In this document: positions 34,935 through 43,318 of the stretch, one piece after another
Layout: every line of letters starts with the position of its first letter
Numbering within the stretch: position 1 is the stretch's first letter
Assembly (NCBI GenBank): GCA_050251035.1
Contig: JBFWNN010000003.1
Coordinates: 62,001 to 126,000, forward strand
Length of the DNA: 64,000 bases
Source of the DNA: Taklimakanibacter sp050251035
GTDB taxonomy: Bacteria > Pseudomonadota > Alphaproteobacteria > Rhizobiales > Aestuariivirgaceae
Direction: 5' to 3'
Notes under the pieces: generated by a model
What the model was told of the DNA's origin: nothing
Databases searched by the model: none
Seen by the model: only the letters and a program-made list of their open reading frames with translations
Made by a program: the position numbers and the translations under genes

Positions 34935-35960
34935 ATGGGAAAAATCACGATCCTCGATGTCGCGCAATCGGCCGGCGTCAGCGTCGCCACGGTCGATCGC
35001 GTGCTCAATCACCGCAGCGGCGTGCGCAAGGTCACGGTCGAGCGGGTCGAGGCCGCCATTCGCCAGCTCAACTACCAGCCGGACCGTCTGGCCGCCAGGC
35101 TCGCGCGCTCGCGCGACTACCGCTTCTGCTTCGTGCTGCCGACCGGCAACAACACCTTCATGGTGCAGCTCGGCGAGGAAGTGCGCGCCGCCGCCGAGCG
35201 CATGGCGCCCGAGCGCGTCGTCATCGACATGCGCCTGACCGATGTCTTCGACGGCAATGTGCTGGCGGCCACGCTCGACCAGATCGGCGACATCTATGAC
35301 GGCGTCGCCGTCGTTGCCCTCGATCATCCGAGCGTGCGCGAGGCGATCAGCGGGCTCAGTGCGCGGGGCGTCACCGTGGTCACCCTCGTCTCCGATGTGC
35401 CGGGCTCGAAGCGCGTGCATTATGCCGGCATCGACAACACCTCCGCCGGACGCACAGCCGCGAGCCTGATGGGCAAGTTTTTGGGCGGCCGCAAGGGCGA
35501 GGTCGGCCTCATCGCCGGGTCATTGGCGCTGCGCGATCACATCGAGCGCCAGTTCGGCTTCGAGCAGATCATGACCCATGAATATCCGCATCTCTCGATC
35601 CTGCCGGTGCGCGAGGGCCGCGACGACTGGCAGCGCGTCGAGGAGGTGACCGCCCAGCTCATGAAGGAGCATCCCAATCTCATCGGCATCTACAATGCCG
35701 GCGGCGGCACCCGCGGCATCATCGTGGCGCTCGAAAAGGCCAAGCGTGAGCGCGACATCGTCTTCATCGCCCATGAGCTCACCAATCATGCGCGCAAGGC
35801 GCTGATCAAAGGCACGGTCGATGCGATCATCAACCAGGATGCCGGCCACGAGGTGCGAAGCGCCGTGCGCGTGCTGCTCGCCAAGGCCGACAATGCGCCC
35901 TTGATCGAGGCGCAGGAGCGCATCCGCATCGACATATTCCTGCGCGACAATCTGCCATGA
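34935..35960 (+). CDS. LacI-family transcriptional regulator of the xylose operon
   Basis: A 341-residue repressor. The N-terminal helix-turn-helix 'ILDVAQSAGVSVATVDRVLN' and hinge lead into a periplasmic-binding-protein-like sensor domain (about 60-335). It is the first gene of a plus-strand run whose next genes are xylB and xylA, 8 bases downstream. Control by xylose or a related sugar is therefore likely. It probably also controls itself, given the palindrome next to its start. Confidence 0.9.
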   Translation: MGKITILDVAQSAGVSVATVDRVLNHRSGVRKVTVERVEAAIRQLNYQPDRLAARLARSRDYRFCFVLPTGNNTFMVQLGEEVRAAAERMAPERVVIDMRLTDVFDGNVLAATLDQIGDIYDGVAVVALDHPSVREAISGLSARGVTVVTLVSDVPGSKRVHYAGIDNTSAGRTAASLMGKFLGGRKGEVGLIAGSLALRDHIERQFGFEQIMTHEYPHLSILPVREGRDDWQRVEEVTAQLMKEHPNLIGIYNAGGGTRGIIVALEKAKRERDIVFIAHELTNHARKALIKGTVDAIINQDAGHEVRSAVRVLLAKADNAPLIEAQERIRIDIFLRDNLP

Positions 35961-35968
35961 GGTGAGGG

Positions 35969-37420
35969 ATGTATCTGGGGCTCGACATTGGGACCTCGTC
36001 GGTCAAGGGCGTGCTGATCGACGCCAAGCAGAAGATCATAGCCTCGGCCTCGGCCGCCTTGAGCGTGTCCAGACCCCATCCCGGCTGGTCGGAGCAGGCG
36101 CCGGAACACTGGTGGAAGGCCTGCGGCAAGGCGGTGAAGGAACTCGCCCGCCAGAAGCCGAAAGCCATCGCGGAGGTCGAGGGCATCGGCTTGTCCGGCC
36201 AGCAGCATGGCGCGACCCTGCTCGACAAGGCCGACAAGGTGCTGCGCCCGGCGATCCTGTGGAACGACGCGCGCTCCTTCGTCGAATGCCGCGACATCGA
36301 GGAACGCGAGCCCCGGGCCCGCAAGATCGCCGGCAACATCCCGCTTGCGGGCTTCACCGCGCCCAAGCTCGTCTGGGTGAAGAAGCACGAGCCGCGCGTC
36401 TTCGACAAGGTGGCGAAGGTACTGCTGCCCAAGGACTATGTGCGTCTGCGCATGACCGGCGACTACGCCTCCGACATGTCGGATTCCTCCGGCACCTTCT
36501 GGCTCGACATCGAGAAGCGCGCCTGGTCGGACGATCTGCTCGCGGCGACCGACATGTCGCGCGACCAGATGCCGAGGCTCTTCGAGGGCACCGACGCCAC
36601 CGGACGGCTGACCGCGCAGGTCGCCAAGGCCTGGGGCATGCCGAAACGCCCGGTGGTGGCGGGGGGCGGCGGCGACAATCCGGCGGCGGCGTGCGGCATC
36701 GGCGCGGTGAAGCCGGGTGCCGCCTTCGTCTCGCTCGGCACGTCGGGCGTGCTCTTCGTCTCCAATGAGCGCTTCATGCCCAACGCGGCGCGCGCCGTGC
36801 ACGCCTTCTGCCATGCGGTGCCCGGCACCTGGCACCAGATGGGCGTGATCCTCTCGGCCGCGGCGAGCCTCGAATGGCTGGCGGGCCTGCTCAAGACGCC
36901 GGCGCCCAAGCTGACCGCGGCCCTCGGCACGGCGCTCTCGGGCCCGTCCTCGGCTCTGGTCCTGCCCTATCTTTCGGGCGAGCGCACGCCCGTCGCCGAC
37001 GCGCAGATCCGTGGGGTAGTGATGGGCCTCGGCCATGAGACCGACGCCAAGGCGCTGACCCATGCGGTGCTCGACGGCGTCGCCTTCGCCTTTCGCGACA
37101 GTTTCGAGGCGCTGAAGGCGGCGGGCTCCACGGTCGAGCGCGTCACCGCGGTGGGCGGCGGCTCGCGCTCGGACCTGTGGCTCAAGATCATCGCGACCGC
37201 GCTCGACGTGCCGGTCGATGTGCCGGCGGCGGGCGATTTCGGCGGCGCCTTCGGCGCGGCGCGTCTCGGCCTGATCGCGGCGACGGGCGAGGATTTCACC
37301 CGCATCTGCACGCCGCCCAGGATCGCCAAGAGTGTCAGGCCCGAGGCCAAGGCGCGCGCCGCCTATGAAAAGGCCTATGCCCGCTATGTGCAAATCTATC
37401 CGGCCATCAGGGAGATCTGA
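35969..37420 (+). CDS. xylB: Xylulokinase
   Basis: A 483-residue FGGY-family kinase converting D-xylulose to xylulose 5-phosphate. N-domain landmarks are 'LDIGTSSVKGVLID' (4-17), 'GLSGQQHGATLLD' and 'LWNDARS'. The C-domain has 'SLGTSGVLFVS' and 'VGGGSRSDLW'. The 'QQHG' triplet is characteristic of xylulokinases within the FGGY family. It starts 8 bases after the regulator stop and is followed after 3 bases by xylA. Confidence 0.95.
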   Translation: MYLGLDIGTSSVKGVLIDAKQKIIASASAALSVSRPHPGWSEQAPEHWWKACGKAVKELARQKPKAIAEVEGIGLSGQQHGATLLDKADKVLRPAILWNDARSFVECRDIEEREPRARKIAGNIPLAGFTAPKLVWVKKHEPRVFDKVAKVLLPKDYVRLRMTGDYASDMSDSSGTFWLDIEKRAWSDDLLAATDMSRDQMPRLFEGTDATGRLTAQVAKAWGMPKRPVVAGGGGDNPAAACGIGAVKPGAAFVSLGTSGVLFVSNERFMPNAARAVHAFCHAVPGTWHQMGVILSAAASLEWLAGLLKTPAPKLTAALGTALSGPSSALVLPYLSGERTPVADAQIRGVVMGLGHETDAKALTHAVLDGVAFAFRDSFEALKAAGSTVERVTAVGGGSRSDLWLKIIATALDVPVDVPAAGDFGGAFGAARLGLIAATGEDFTRICTPPRIAKSVRPEAKARAAYEKAYARYVQIYPAIREI

Positions 37421-37423
37421 TCG

Positions 37424-38734
37424 ATGAGTTTCTATTCCGTGACCGAGCCGGTCGGATATGAGGGGCCGGACAGCGCCAATCCCCTTGCCTTCCGCTATTA
37501 CGATCCCAAGCGCAAGCTGCTGGGCAAGACCATGGCCGAGCATCTGCGCTTCGCCGTGTGCTACTGGCACACGCTGTGCTGGCCGGGCCTCGATCCCTTT
37601 GGCGGCGAGACGTTCTTGCGGCCCTGGCACCAGCCGGGCGACCAGATGGACCATGCGCGGCGCAAGGCCGATGTGATGTTCGAGACCTTGCGCCTCCTGG
37701 GCGTCCCGTTCTTCACCTTCCATGATCTCGACATCGCGCCCGAGGGCTCGTCGCTCAAGGAGTTCAACCGCAACGTCTCGACCATCGCCGCCTATCTCCA
37801 TCGCAAGATGGACGAGACCGGCATCAGGCTGTTGTGGGGCACGGCGAACATGTTCTCCAACCGCCGCTTCATAGCGGGGGCGGCCACCAATCCCGATCCC
37901 GACGTCTTCGCCTACTGCGCCGCGCAGGTGAAGCACTGTCTCGACGTCACGCGCGAATTGGGCGGCGAGAACTATGTGATGTGGGGCGGGCGCGAGGGCT
38001 ATGAGACGCTGCTCAACACCGACATGAAGCGCGAGCTGGCGCAGGCCGGGCGCTTCCTCAATCTCGTCGTCGACTACAAGCACAGGATCGGCTTCAAGGG
38101 GCCGATCCTGATCGAGCCCAAGCCGCAGGAGCCGACCAAGCATCAGTATGACTATGATGTCGCGACCGTCCATGGCTTCCTGAAGGCGAACGGCCTCGAG
38201 AAGGACGTGAAGGTCAATATCGAGCAGAATCATGCGATCCTCGCCGGCCACACTTTCGAGCATGAGATCGCGCTCGCATCGGCGCTCGGCATCTTCGGCT
38301 CGATCGATCTCAATCGCGGCGATTACCAATCGGGCTGGGACACCGACCAGTTCGCCACCAATGTGCCGGAGCTGGCGCTGGCGCTCTACGAGATCCTGAA
38401 GGCCGGCGGCTTCACCTCGGGCGGCATGAATTTCGACGCCAAGATCAGGCGCCAGTCGATCGATCCGGACGATCTGCTGCACGCCCATGTGGGCTCGATG
38501 GACGCCTGCGCGCGCGCCCTCATCATGGCGGTGAAGATGATCGAGGACGGAAGGCTCAAGGCCGAGGTCGACCGGCGCTATGCCAAATGGGACGAGCCCG
38601 CCAACCAGGCGATGCTTGCCGGGAAAGAAAGTCTCTCCGACATCGCCGGGCGCGTGCTGAAGGACGGCATCGATCCCAAGCCCCGATCGGGCCGGCAGGA
38701 AGTGCTCGAGAATCTGGTGAACACCTATCTTTAG
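37424..38734 (+). CDS. xylA: Xylose isomerase
   Basis: A 436-residue class II xylose isomerase (TIM barrel) converting D-xylose to D-xylulose. The catalytic His-Asp is in 'FHDLDIAPEG'. The first signature 'WGGREGYETLLNTD' and the second 'IEPKPQEPTKHQYDYD' supply metal ligands, with more in 'IEQNHAILAGH' and 'SIDLNRGD'. GGGAG precedes the ATG. With xylB it forms the complete isomerase route into the pentose phosphate pathway. Confidence 0.97.
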   Translation: MSFYSVTEPVGYEGPDSANPLAFRYYDPKRKLLGKTMAEHLRFAVCYWHTLCWPGLDPFGGETFLRPWHQPGDQMDHARRKADVMFETLRLLGVPFFTFHDLDIAPEGSSLKEFNRNVSTIAAYLHRKMDETGIRLLWGTANMFSNRRFIAGAATNPDPDVFAYCAAQVKHCLDVTRELGGENYVMWGGREGYETLLNTDMKRELAQAGRFLNLVVDYKHRIGFKGPILIEPKPQEPTKHQYDYDVATVHGFLKANGLEKDVKVNIEQNHAILAGHTFEHEIALASALGIFGSIDLNRGDYQSGWDTDQFATNVPELALALYEILKAGGFTSGGMNFDAKIRRQSIDPDDLLHAHVGSMDACARALIMAVKMIEDGRLKAEVDRRYAKWDEPANQAMLAGKESLSDIAGRVLKDGIDPKPRSGRQEVLENLVNTYL

Positions 38735-38745
38735 GGAGTGGACTC

Positions 38746-39801
38746 ATGGCGAAGACCATCAAGGGGCCGGCGATCTTTCTCGCCCAGTTTGCCGGCGACG
38801 AGAAGCCGTTCAACTCATGGGACGCGATCTGCAAATGGGCGGCGGGCCTGGGCTACAAGGGCGTGCAGATCCCGACCTGGGACGCGCGGCTCTTCGACCT
38901 CGAGAAGGCGGCAAGGTCGAAAGCCTATTGCGACGAGATCAAGGGCATCGCCAAGACGCATGGCGTCGAGATCACCGAGCTCTCCACCCATTTGCAGGGC
39001 CAGCTCGTCGCGGTGCATCCCGCCTATGACGAGGGATTTGACGGTTTCGCCCCCAAAGCCGTCCATGGCAAGCCGAAGGAGCGGCAGAAATGGGCGGTCG
39101 GCCAGGTGAAGGCGGGCGCCAAGGCCTCGCGCAATCTCGGCCTCGATGCGTCTGTGAGTTTCACCGGGGCGCTGGCCTGGCCCTATCTCTACTCCTGGCC
39201 GCCGCGCGCCCCCGGTCTGATCGAGACGGCCTTCGAGGAGCTGGCGAAGCGCTGGACGCCCATCCTCGATGAATACGACACGCACGGCGTCGATGTCTGC
39301 TTCGAGCTCCATCCGGGCGAAGACGTCTTCGACGGCGCCACCTTCGAGATGTTCCTGGCTCAGGCGAACGGTCATCCGCGCTGCTGCATCAACTACGATC
39401 CCTCGCATTTCGTGCTGCAGCATCTCGACTATCTGGCGTTCATCGACATCTATCACGAGCGCATCAAGGCCTTCCATGTGAAGGATGCCGAGTTCAATCC
39501 CGACGGCCGCCAGGGCGTCTATTCGGGCTTCCAGCCCTGGATCAACCGCGCCGGCCGCTTCCGCTCGCTGGGCGACGGCCATGTCGATTTCGGCGCCGTG
39601 TTCTCCAAGCTCGCCGCCTATGATTATGAGAGCTGGGCGGTGCTCGAATGGGAGTGCTGCCTGAAGGACGCTCAGCAAGGTGCGGCCGAAGGCGCGCCCT
39701 TCATCGACAGCCACATCATCAAGGTGACGGACAAGTCCTTCGACGATTTTGCTGGCGGCAGCGTGGACAAGAAGCAGGTCCGACGCATGCTAGGCATCTA
39801 A
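38746..39801 (+). CDS. Sugar phosphate isomerase/epimerase family protein (AP_endonuc_2 TIM barrel)
   Basis: A 351-residue xylose-isomerase-like TIM barrel. Putative metal ligands lie in 'CFELHPGED' (Glu), 'NYDPSHF' (Asp, His), 'FHVKDAEF' and the C-terminal 'LEWECC' (Glu). Members include inosose dehydratase-like, tagatose epimerase-like and other sugar isomerases. GGGAG precedes ATG 38746, 12 bases after xylA. The pairing with the following Gfo/Idh/MocA dehydrogenase is common in clusters for inositols or unusual sugars, so the operon may handle a second substrate besides xylose. Confidence 0.87.
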   Translation: MAKTIKGPAIFLAQFAGDEKPFNSWDAICKWAAGLGYKGVQIPTWDARLFDLEKAARSKAYCDEIKGIAKTHGVEITELSTHLQGQLVAVHPAYDEGFDGFAPKAVHGKPKERQKWAVGQVKAGAKASRNLGLDASVSFTGALAWPYLYSWPPRAPGLIETAFEELAKRWTPILDEYDTHGVDVCFELHPGEDVFDGATFEMFLAQANGHPRCCINYDPSHFVLQHLDYLAFIDIYHERIKAFHVKDAEFNPDGRQGVYSGFQPWINRAGRFRSLGDGHVDFGAVFSKLAAYDYESWAVLEWECCLKDAQQGAAEGAPFIDSHIIKVTDKSFDDFAGGSVDKKQVRRMLGI

Positions 39802-39830
39802 GTCACTGAACTCAGATCGGGAGGAAACAC

Positions 39831-41003
39831 ATGTCTATCGAAGGGCGCAGCGACGCCAAGCAGGGCGGACGCATCAGGCTCGGCATGGTGGGTGGCGGCC
39901 AGGGCGCCTTCATCGGCGCGGTGCATCGCCTGGCGGCGCGCATGGACGATCACTATGAGTTCGTCGCCGGCGCGCTGTCCTCATCGCCGGAACGGTCCAG
40001 GGCGTCGGGCAAGGAGCTCGGCCTCGCCCCCGACCGCGTCTACAGCGACTATCGCGAGATGGCGAAGGCGGAAGCGAAGCGCAAGGACGGCATCGAGGCA
40101 GTGGCCATCGTCACGCCGAACAATGTCCATGTGCCGGCGGCGAAAGCCTTCATCGAGGCCGGCATCCATGTGATCTGCGACAAGCCGCTGGCGATCTCGC
40201 TGAAGGAGGCGAAGTCGCTGGAAACCCTGCTCAAGAAGAAGAAAGACGTCATCTTCGCCTTCACCCACAATTATTCGGGCTATCCGATGATCCGCCAAGC
40301 GCGCGAGATGGTGGCCAGGGGCGATCTCGGCCAGATCCGTCTGGTCCAGGCCGAATATCCGCAAGACTGGCTGACCGAGGACATCGAGAAGGGCGGCCAG
40401 AAGCAGGCGGCCTGGCGCACCGACCCCAAGCAGTCGGGCGGCGGCGCCATTGGCGATATCGGGACCCACGCCTATCAGCTCGCCTGCTTCGTCTCGGGCC
40501 TGACGCTGGACCAGGTCGCGGCCGACATGACGAGCTTCGTCAAGGGCCGCAAGGTGGACGACAATGTCAATGTGCTGTTGCGCTTCAAGAACGGCGCCCG
40601 CGGCATGCTGTGGGCGAGCCAGGTGGCGCCCGGCAACGAGAACGGCCTGCGCCTGCGCGCCTATGGCACCAAGGGCGGCCTCGACTGGACCCAGGCCGAT
40701 CCCAACTATCTCTGGTTCACGCCGTTCGGCGGCGAGATGCGGCTCATCACCCGGGGCGGTGCCGGCTCGGGCGCTGCGGCGGCCCGCATGACGCGCGTGC
40801 CGCCCGGCCATCCGGAAGGCTATCTCGAGGGCTTCGCCAATATCTACAGCGAGGCGGCCCGCGCCATCATCGCCAGACGTGCCGGCAGGAAGGCCGACAA
40901 GGAGGTCATGTTCCCCGGCATCGAGGACGGCGTTGCCGGCATGGCCTTCATCGAGGCCTGCAAGAAATCCTCGGCCAAGAACGGCAAATGGACGAAGGTC
41001 TGA
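39831..41003 (+). CDS. Gfo/Idh/MocA-family oxidoreductase
   Basis: A 390-residue NAD(P)-dependent dehydrogenase. The Rossmann motif is 'GMVGGGQGAFIG' (18-29), 'ICDKPLAIS' carries the catalytic Lys of the EKP motif, and 'GGGAIGDIGTHAYQLA' carries the Asp/His active-site pair. It is longer than average for the family, typical of the myo-inositol-dehydrogenase-like group. GGGAGGAAACAC precedes the ATG. It is the last gene of the xylose run and converges on the VOC gene. Confidence 0.9.
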   Translation: MSIEGRSDAKQGGRIRLGMVGGGQGAFIGAVHRLAARMDDHYEFVAGALSSSPERSRASGKELGLAPDRVYSDYREMAKAEAKRKDGIEAVAIVTPNNVHVPAAKAFIEAGIHVICDKPLAISLKEAKSLETLLKKKKDVIFAFTHNYSGYPMIRQAREMVARGDLGQIRLVQAEYPQDWLTEDIEKGGQKQAAWRTDPKQSGGGAIGDIGTHAYQLACFVSGLTLDQVAADMTSFVKGRKVDDNVNVLLRFKNGARGMLWASQVAPGNENGLRLRAYGTKGGLDWTQADPNYLWFTPFGGEMRLITRGGAGSGAAAARMTRVPPGHPEGYLEGFANIYSEAARAIIARRAGRKADKEVMFPGIEDGVAGMAFIEACKKSSAKNGKWTKV

Positions 41004-41008
41004 CGGGG

Positions 41009-41371
41009 CTAGACCTTCTCCATCAGCTCGATCCGGTTGCCGAACGGGTCGTCGACATAGACGCGGTCATAGCCCGGCAGGGGCTCGTCTTGCCTTACCG
41101 TGCTCCCGGCCTGTTCCAGCCTCGCCACAAGCCGGACCAGGTTCTCGACCAGGAAGGCCGGATGCGCCTTGCGTGCCGGGCGGAAGTTCTTCTCGACGCC
41201 GAGATGCACCCGGATTGGGCCTTTCGCGAACCAGCAGCCGCCGCGCGTCTTGAGATTGTCCGGCTTCTCCACCTCATCGAGGCCGAGGAGGCCGGCATAG
41301 AAGCCGCGCGCCGCCGCTTCCTGGCCTTCCGGCATGGCGAGCTGGACATGATCGAGCTTGAGGAGGTTCAT
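41009..41371 (-). CDS. VOC-family protein (glyoxalase/dioxygenase fold)
   Basis: A 120-residue single vicinal-oxygen-chelate module pair. It starts 'LLKLDHVQLAMPEGQE' (His ligand), has a central 'PIRVHLGVE' (His) and ends 'DPFGNRIELME' (Glu). It could be a small isomerase, lyase or antibiotic-binding protein. It stands alone between convergent and divergent neighbours, and the substrate is unknown. Confidence 0.85.
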   Translation of the reverse strand: MNLLKLDHVQLAMPEGQEAAARGFYAGLLGLDEVEKPDNLKTRGGCWFAKGPIRVHLGVEKNFRPARKAHPAFLVENLVRLVARLEQAGSTVRQDEPLPGYDRVYVDDPFGNRIELMEKV

Positions 41372-41446
41372 CTGCCGCTTTTCTTCGTTGCGATGGAGCG
41401 CAATCTAGCATAGAGCGAGGTCCCTTCGGCAGGGAGGCGGACACCC

Positions 41447-41683
41447 ATGCGGGACGGCGAAGTGCTCCTCGTCATCGACGTGCAGAACGACTTCTGCTTG
41501 GGCGGCCGGCTTGCGCAGGACTGGCATGCGGACGGCCGCCACCTCTCCTTCGCCCCGTGCTGTTCGGCCGAGGACGCCGCCGCTCATGGTTTTGACACGA
41601 TGGTGGTGGAAGAAGCCTGCCGGGCCAACGATCTTGCCGGCGCTGCCGCCCCAACCAAGGCCTCTTTCGCGACAGAGGGATAA
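41447..41683 (+). pseudogene. pncA: Nicotinamidase/isochorismatase remnant with internal deletion
   Basis: An open frame of only 78 codons. It joins the start of a nicotinamidase ('EVLLVIDVQNDFCLGGRLA', with the catalytic Asp) directly to its late part ('CSAEDAAAHGFDTMVVEEAC', with the region of the catalytic Cys). The middle of the fold, including the catalytic Lys region and metal site, is absent. After 'DLAGA' the sequence departs from the family and stops. Full PncA is about 200 residues. The remnant still reads through, so it may be expressed as a leader for the FAH-family gene 7 bases downstream, but it cannot be an active hydrolase. Confidence 0.7.
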
Positions 41684-41690
41684 AGCTCAC

Positions 41691-42395
41691 ATGAATCTCC
41701 GCGAACGCATCTATGAGTATGTTGTCGACCTCGCGCCCCTGCCGGCGGTGCCCGTCATCGGCACGCGCCGCCTCTTCCCGGTGCGCCGGCTCTATTGCGT
41801 CGGGCGAAATTATGCCGAGCATGCGCGCGAGATGGGCGGCGATCCCAAGCGCGAGAAGCCCTTCTTCTTCCAGAAGGCCTCCGATTCGATCGTTACCGAC
41901 GGCGTCTTTCCCTATCCGCCGCTGACCTCCGACGTGCATCACGAGATCGAGCTCGTGGTCGCCCTGAAGGCTGGCGGCCACAACATCCCGGCCGCCAAGG
42001 CCAAGGACATCGTCTATGGCTATGCCGTGGGCCTCGACATGACACGCCGCGACCTCCAGGCCGAGGCTAAGAAGCAGGGCCGGCCCTGGGAGGCCGCAAA
42101 GGCCTTCGACCGCGCCGCGCCATTGAGCGCCATCACGCCGGTCGAGCAGTCGGGCTTCCTGGTCAAGGGCGCCATCACCCTCGACGTCAATGGCGAGCGC
42201 CGCCAGACGGGCGATATCGCCGACATGGTCTGGCCGGTCGCCGACATCATCGCCGAATTGTCCCAGCTTTTCCTGCTGCAGCCGGGTGACCTCATCTTCA
42301 CCGGCACGCCGGCGGGCGTCGGCGCCGTCAAGCGCGGCGACCGTCTCCACGGCGAGATCGCCAAGCTCGTCCCGCTCGACGTGACCGTCGGCTGA
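41691..42395 (+). CDS. Fumarylacetoacetate hydrolase family protein
   Basis: A 234-residue FAH-fold enzyme closely similar to the one at 2733-3416. They share 'YCVGRNYAEHAREMG' versus 'YCVGRNYAAHAVEMG', the metal-binding 'HHEIELVVALKAGG' and 'GLDMTRRDLQ'. It ends with 'FTGTPAGVGAVKRGD'. A likely activity is hydrolysis of fumarylpyruvate or a similar acylpyruvate. It follows the decayed nicotinamidase and overlaps no other gene; the small hypothetical gene starts one base after its stop. Confidence 0.88.
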   Translation: MNLRERIYEYVVDLAPLPAVPVIGTRRLFPVRRLYCVGRNYAEHAREMGGDPKREKPFFFQKASDSIVTDGVFPYPPLTSDVHHEIELVVALKAGGHNIPAAKAKDIVYGYAVGLDMTRRDLQAEAKKQGRPWEAAKAFDRAAPLSAITPVEQSGFLVKGAITLDVNGERRQTGDIADMVWPVADIIAELSQLFLLQPGDLIFTGTPAGVGAVKRGDRLHGEIAKLVPLDVTVG

Positions 42396-42396
42396 G

Positions 42397-42654
42397 GTGC
42401 GGTTTGTCGACCTCAAGGTCTGGGCGGACCAGGGTTGCGCCTTGGGCCGCGAAGCCGAAAGCGGACGCCTCTATATGTCGATCCCGGTGAGCAACCGGCA
42501 GGCCGATTACGAGGAATATTACGAGATCGACCAGGATGCCTTCGAGCGCTTCTCGAAGGATGCGGAAGCTGCCGCTGCCTTCGCCGGACGCTGCCGGCGG
42601 CATGAGCTCGATCACCTCCTGATCGTCCCGCCGGGGCGGGACCGCGGCGCGTGA
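42397..42654 (+). CDS. Small conserved hypothetical protein
   Basis: An 85-residue acidic protein starting with GTG directly after the FAH-family stop. It reads 'RFVDLKVWADQG' and has a Tyr/Glu-rich centre ('DYEEYYEIDQDAFERF') and a basic 'GRCRRHELDHLL' end. No motif I can assign. Tight coupling to the upstream gene supports it being real. I believe similar short proteins occur in rhizobia, but this is only recollection. Confidence 0.6.
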   Translation: MRFVDLKVWADQGCALGREAESGRLYMSIPVSNRQADYEEYYEIDQDAFERFSKDAEAAAAFAGRCRRHELDHLLIVPPGRDRGA

Positions 42655-42668
42655 TCACCGCCGGAGGA

Positions 42669-42687
42669 GGTAAATTGGCTATTTTCC
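42669..42687. promoter_or_regulatory. Imperfect palindrome upstream of the Lrp-type regulator
   Basis: The sequence ggtaaattggctattttcc has near-perfect 7-bp arms (GGTAAAT/ATTTTCC, 6 of 7 pair) around TGGCT. It lies about 60 bases before the regulator start. Related sequences with the same AAT-TGGnn-nTT core occur at 52934-52954 and 54311-54329 upstream of genes in the neighbouring cluster. This makes it a candidate autoregulatory Lrp/AsnC site. Confidence 0.4.
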
Positions 42688-42748
42688 TGGATTTTTCCGA
42701 CCCTTCGGCCTAGAAAGCCGCGATGCACGCCCGTCATTTGGCCCGACC

Positions 42749-43294
42749 ATGAAGCTCGACAAGATCGACAGGAAGATCCTGCAGGAGCTCATCGAGGACG
42801 CCCGCATCCCCATCGTCACCCTGGCCCAGCGCGTCGGGCTGTCGAAATCGCCCTGCCAGCGCCGCGTTCGCATACTCGAGGAGAGCGGCCTGATCGACCG
42901 CTTCACCGTCGAGGTGAATCCGAGCAAGGCCGGGATCAAGGTGGTGGTCTACGCCACGGTCGAGTTCAATCATCTGAGCGCCGAGGGCCTCGAGAACTTC
43001 GAGCAGTTCGTTCTCAACTCCGAGGAAATCTCGGAATGCTACGTGACGACCGGCACCAGCGACTATCTGATCAAGATCGTCGCGCCGGATTTCGAGCACT
43101 ATGACGCGTTCATCAAGAGCAACCTCCTGCCCCTGCCCGGCATCAGGCGGATCAACACCATGGTGGCCTATCGCTCAATCAAGAACCGCATGACCCTGCC
43201 CAAGTCGCTGATCATGAAACAGAGCCGGCAGCGGCAGCCGGACGCCGATGAAAAGGTCAAGCCGGTGCCGAGCCGCGTCGTTCTCGGCGACTGA
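42749..43294 (+). CDS. Lrp/AsnC-family transcriptional regulator
   Basis: A 181-residue regulator with the N-terminal helix-turn-helix ('ILQELIEDARIPIVTLAQRV', recognition 'SKSPCQRRVRILEESG'). A RAM ligand-binding domain follows, with 'ECYVTTGTSDYLIKI'. It has an extended basic C-tail compared with the usual 150 residues. Members sense amino acids and control their uptake or catabolism. It is convergent with the amidinotransferase end of the minus-strand cluster at 43319-55809 and is the only regulator near it. Confidence 0.9.
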   Translation: MKLDKIDRKILQELIEDARIPIVTLAQRVGLSKSPCQRRVRILEESGLIDRFTVEVNPSKAGIKVVVYATVEFNHLSAEGLENFEQFVLNSEEISECYVTTGTSDYLIKIVAPDFEHYDAFIKSNLLPLPGIRRINTMVAYRSIKNRMTLPKSLIMKQSRQRQPDADEKVKPVPSRVVLGD

Positions 43295-43318
43295 TTCCGA
43301 TGTCCCGCCGAACCTCCG

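Noticed and set aside
35786..38488. Long minus-strand open frame (900 codons) opposite xylB and xylA
   Set aside because: Antisense to two unmistakable enzymes; the translation has no domain.
41447..41683. Considered as a genuine small isochorismatase-like enzyme
   Set aside because: The central fold, the catalytic Lys region and the metal site are missing, so it cannot be functional as a hydrolase.
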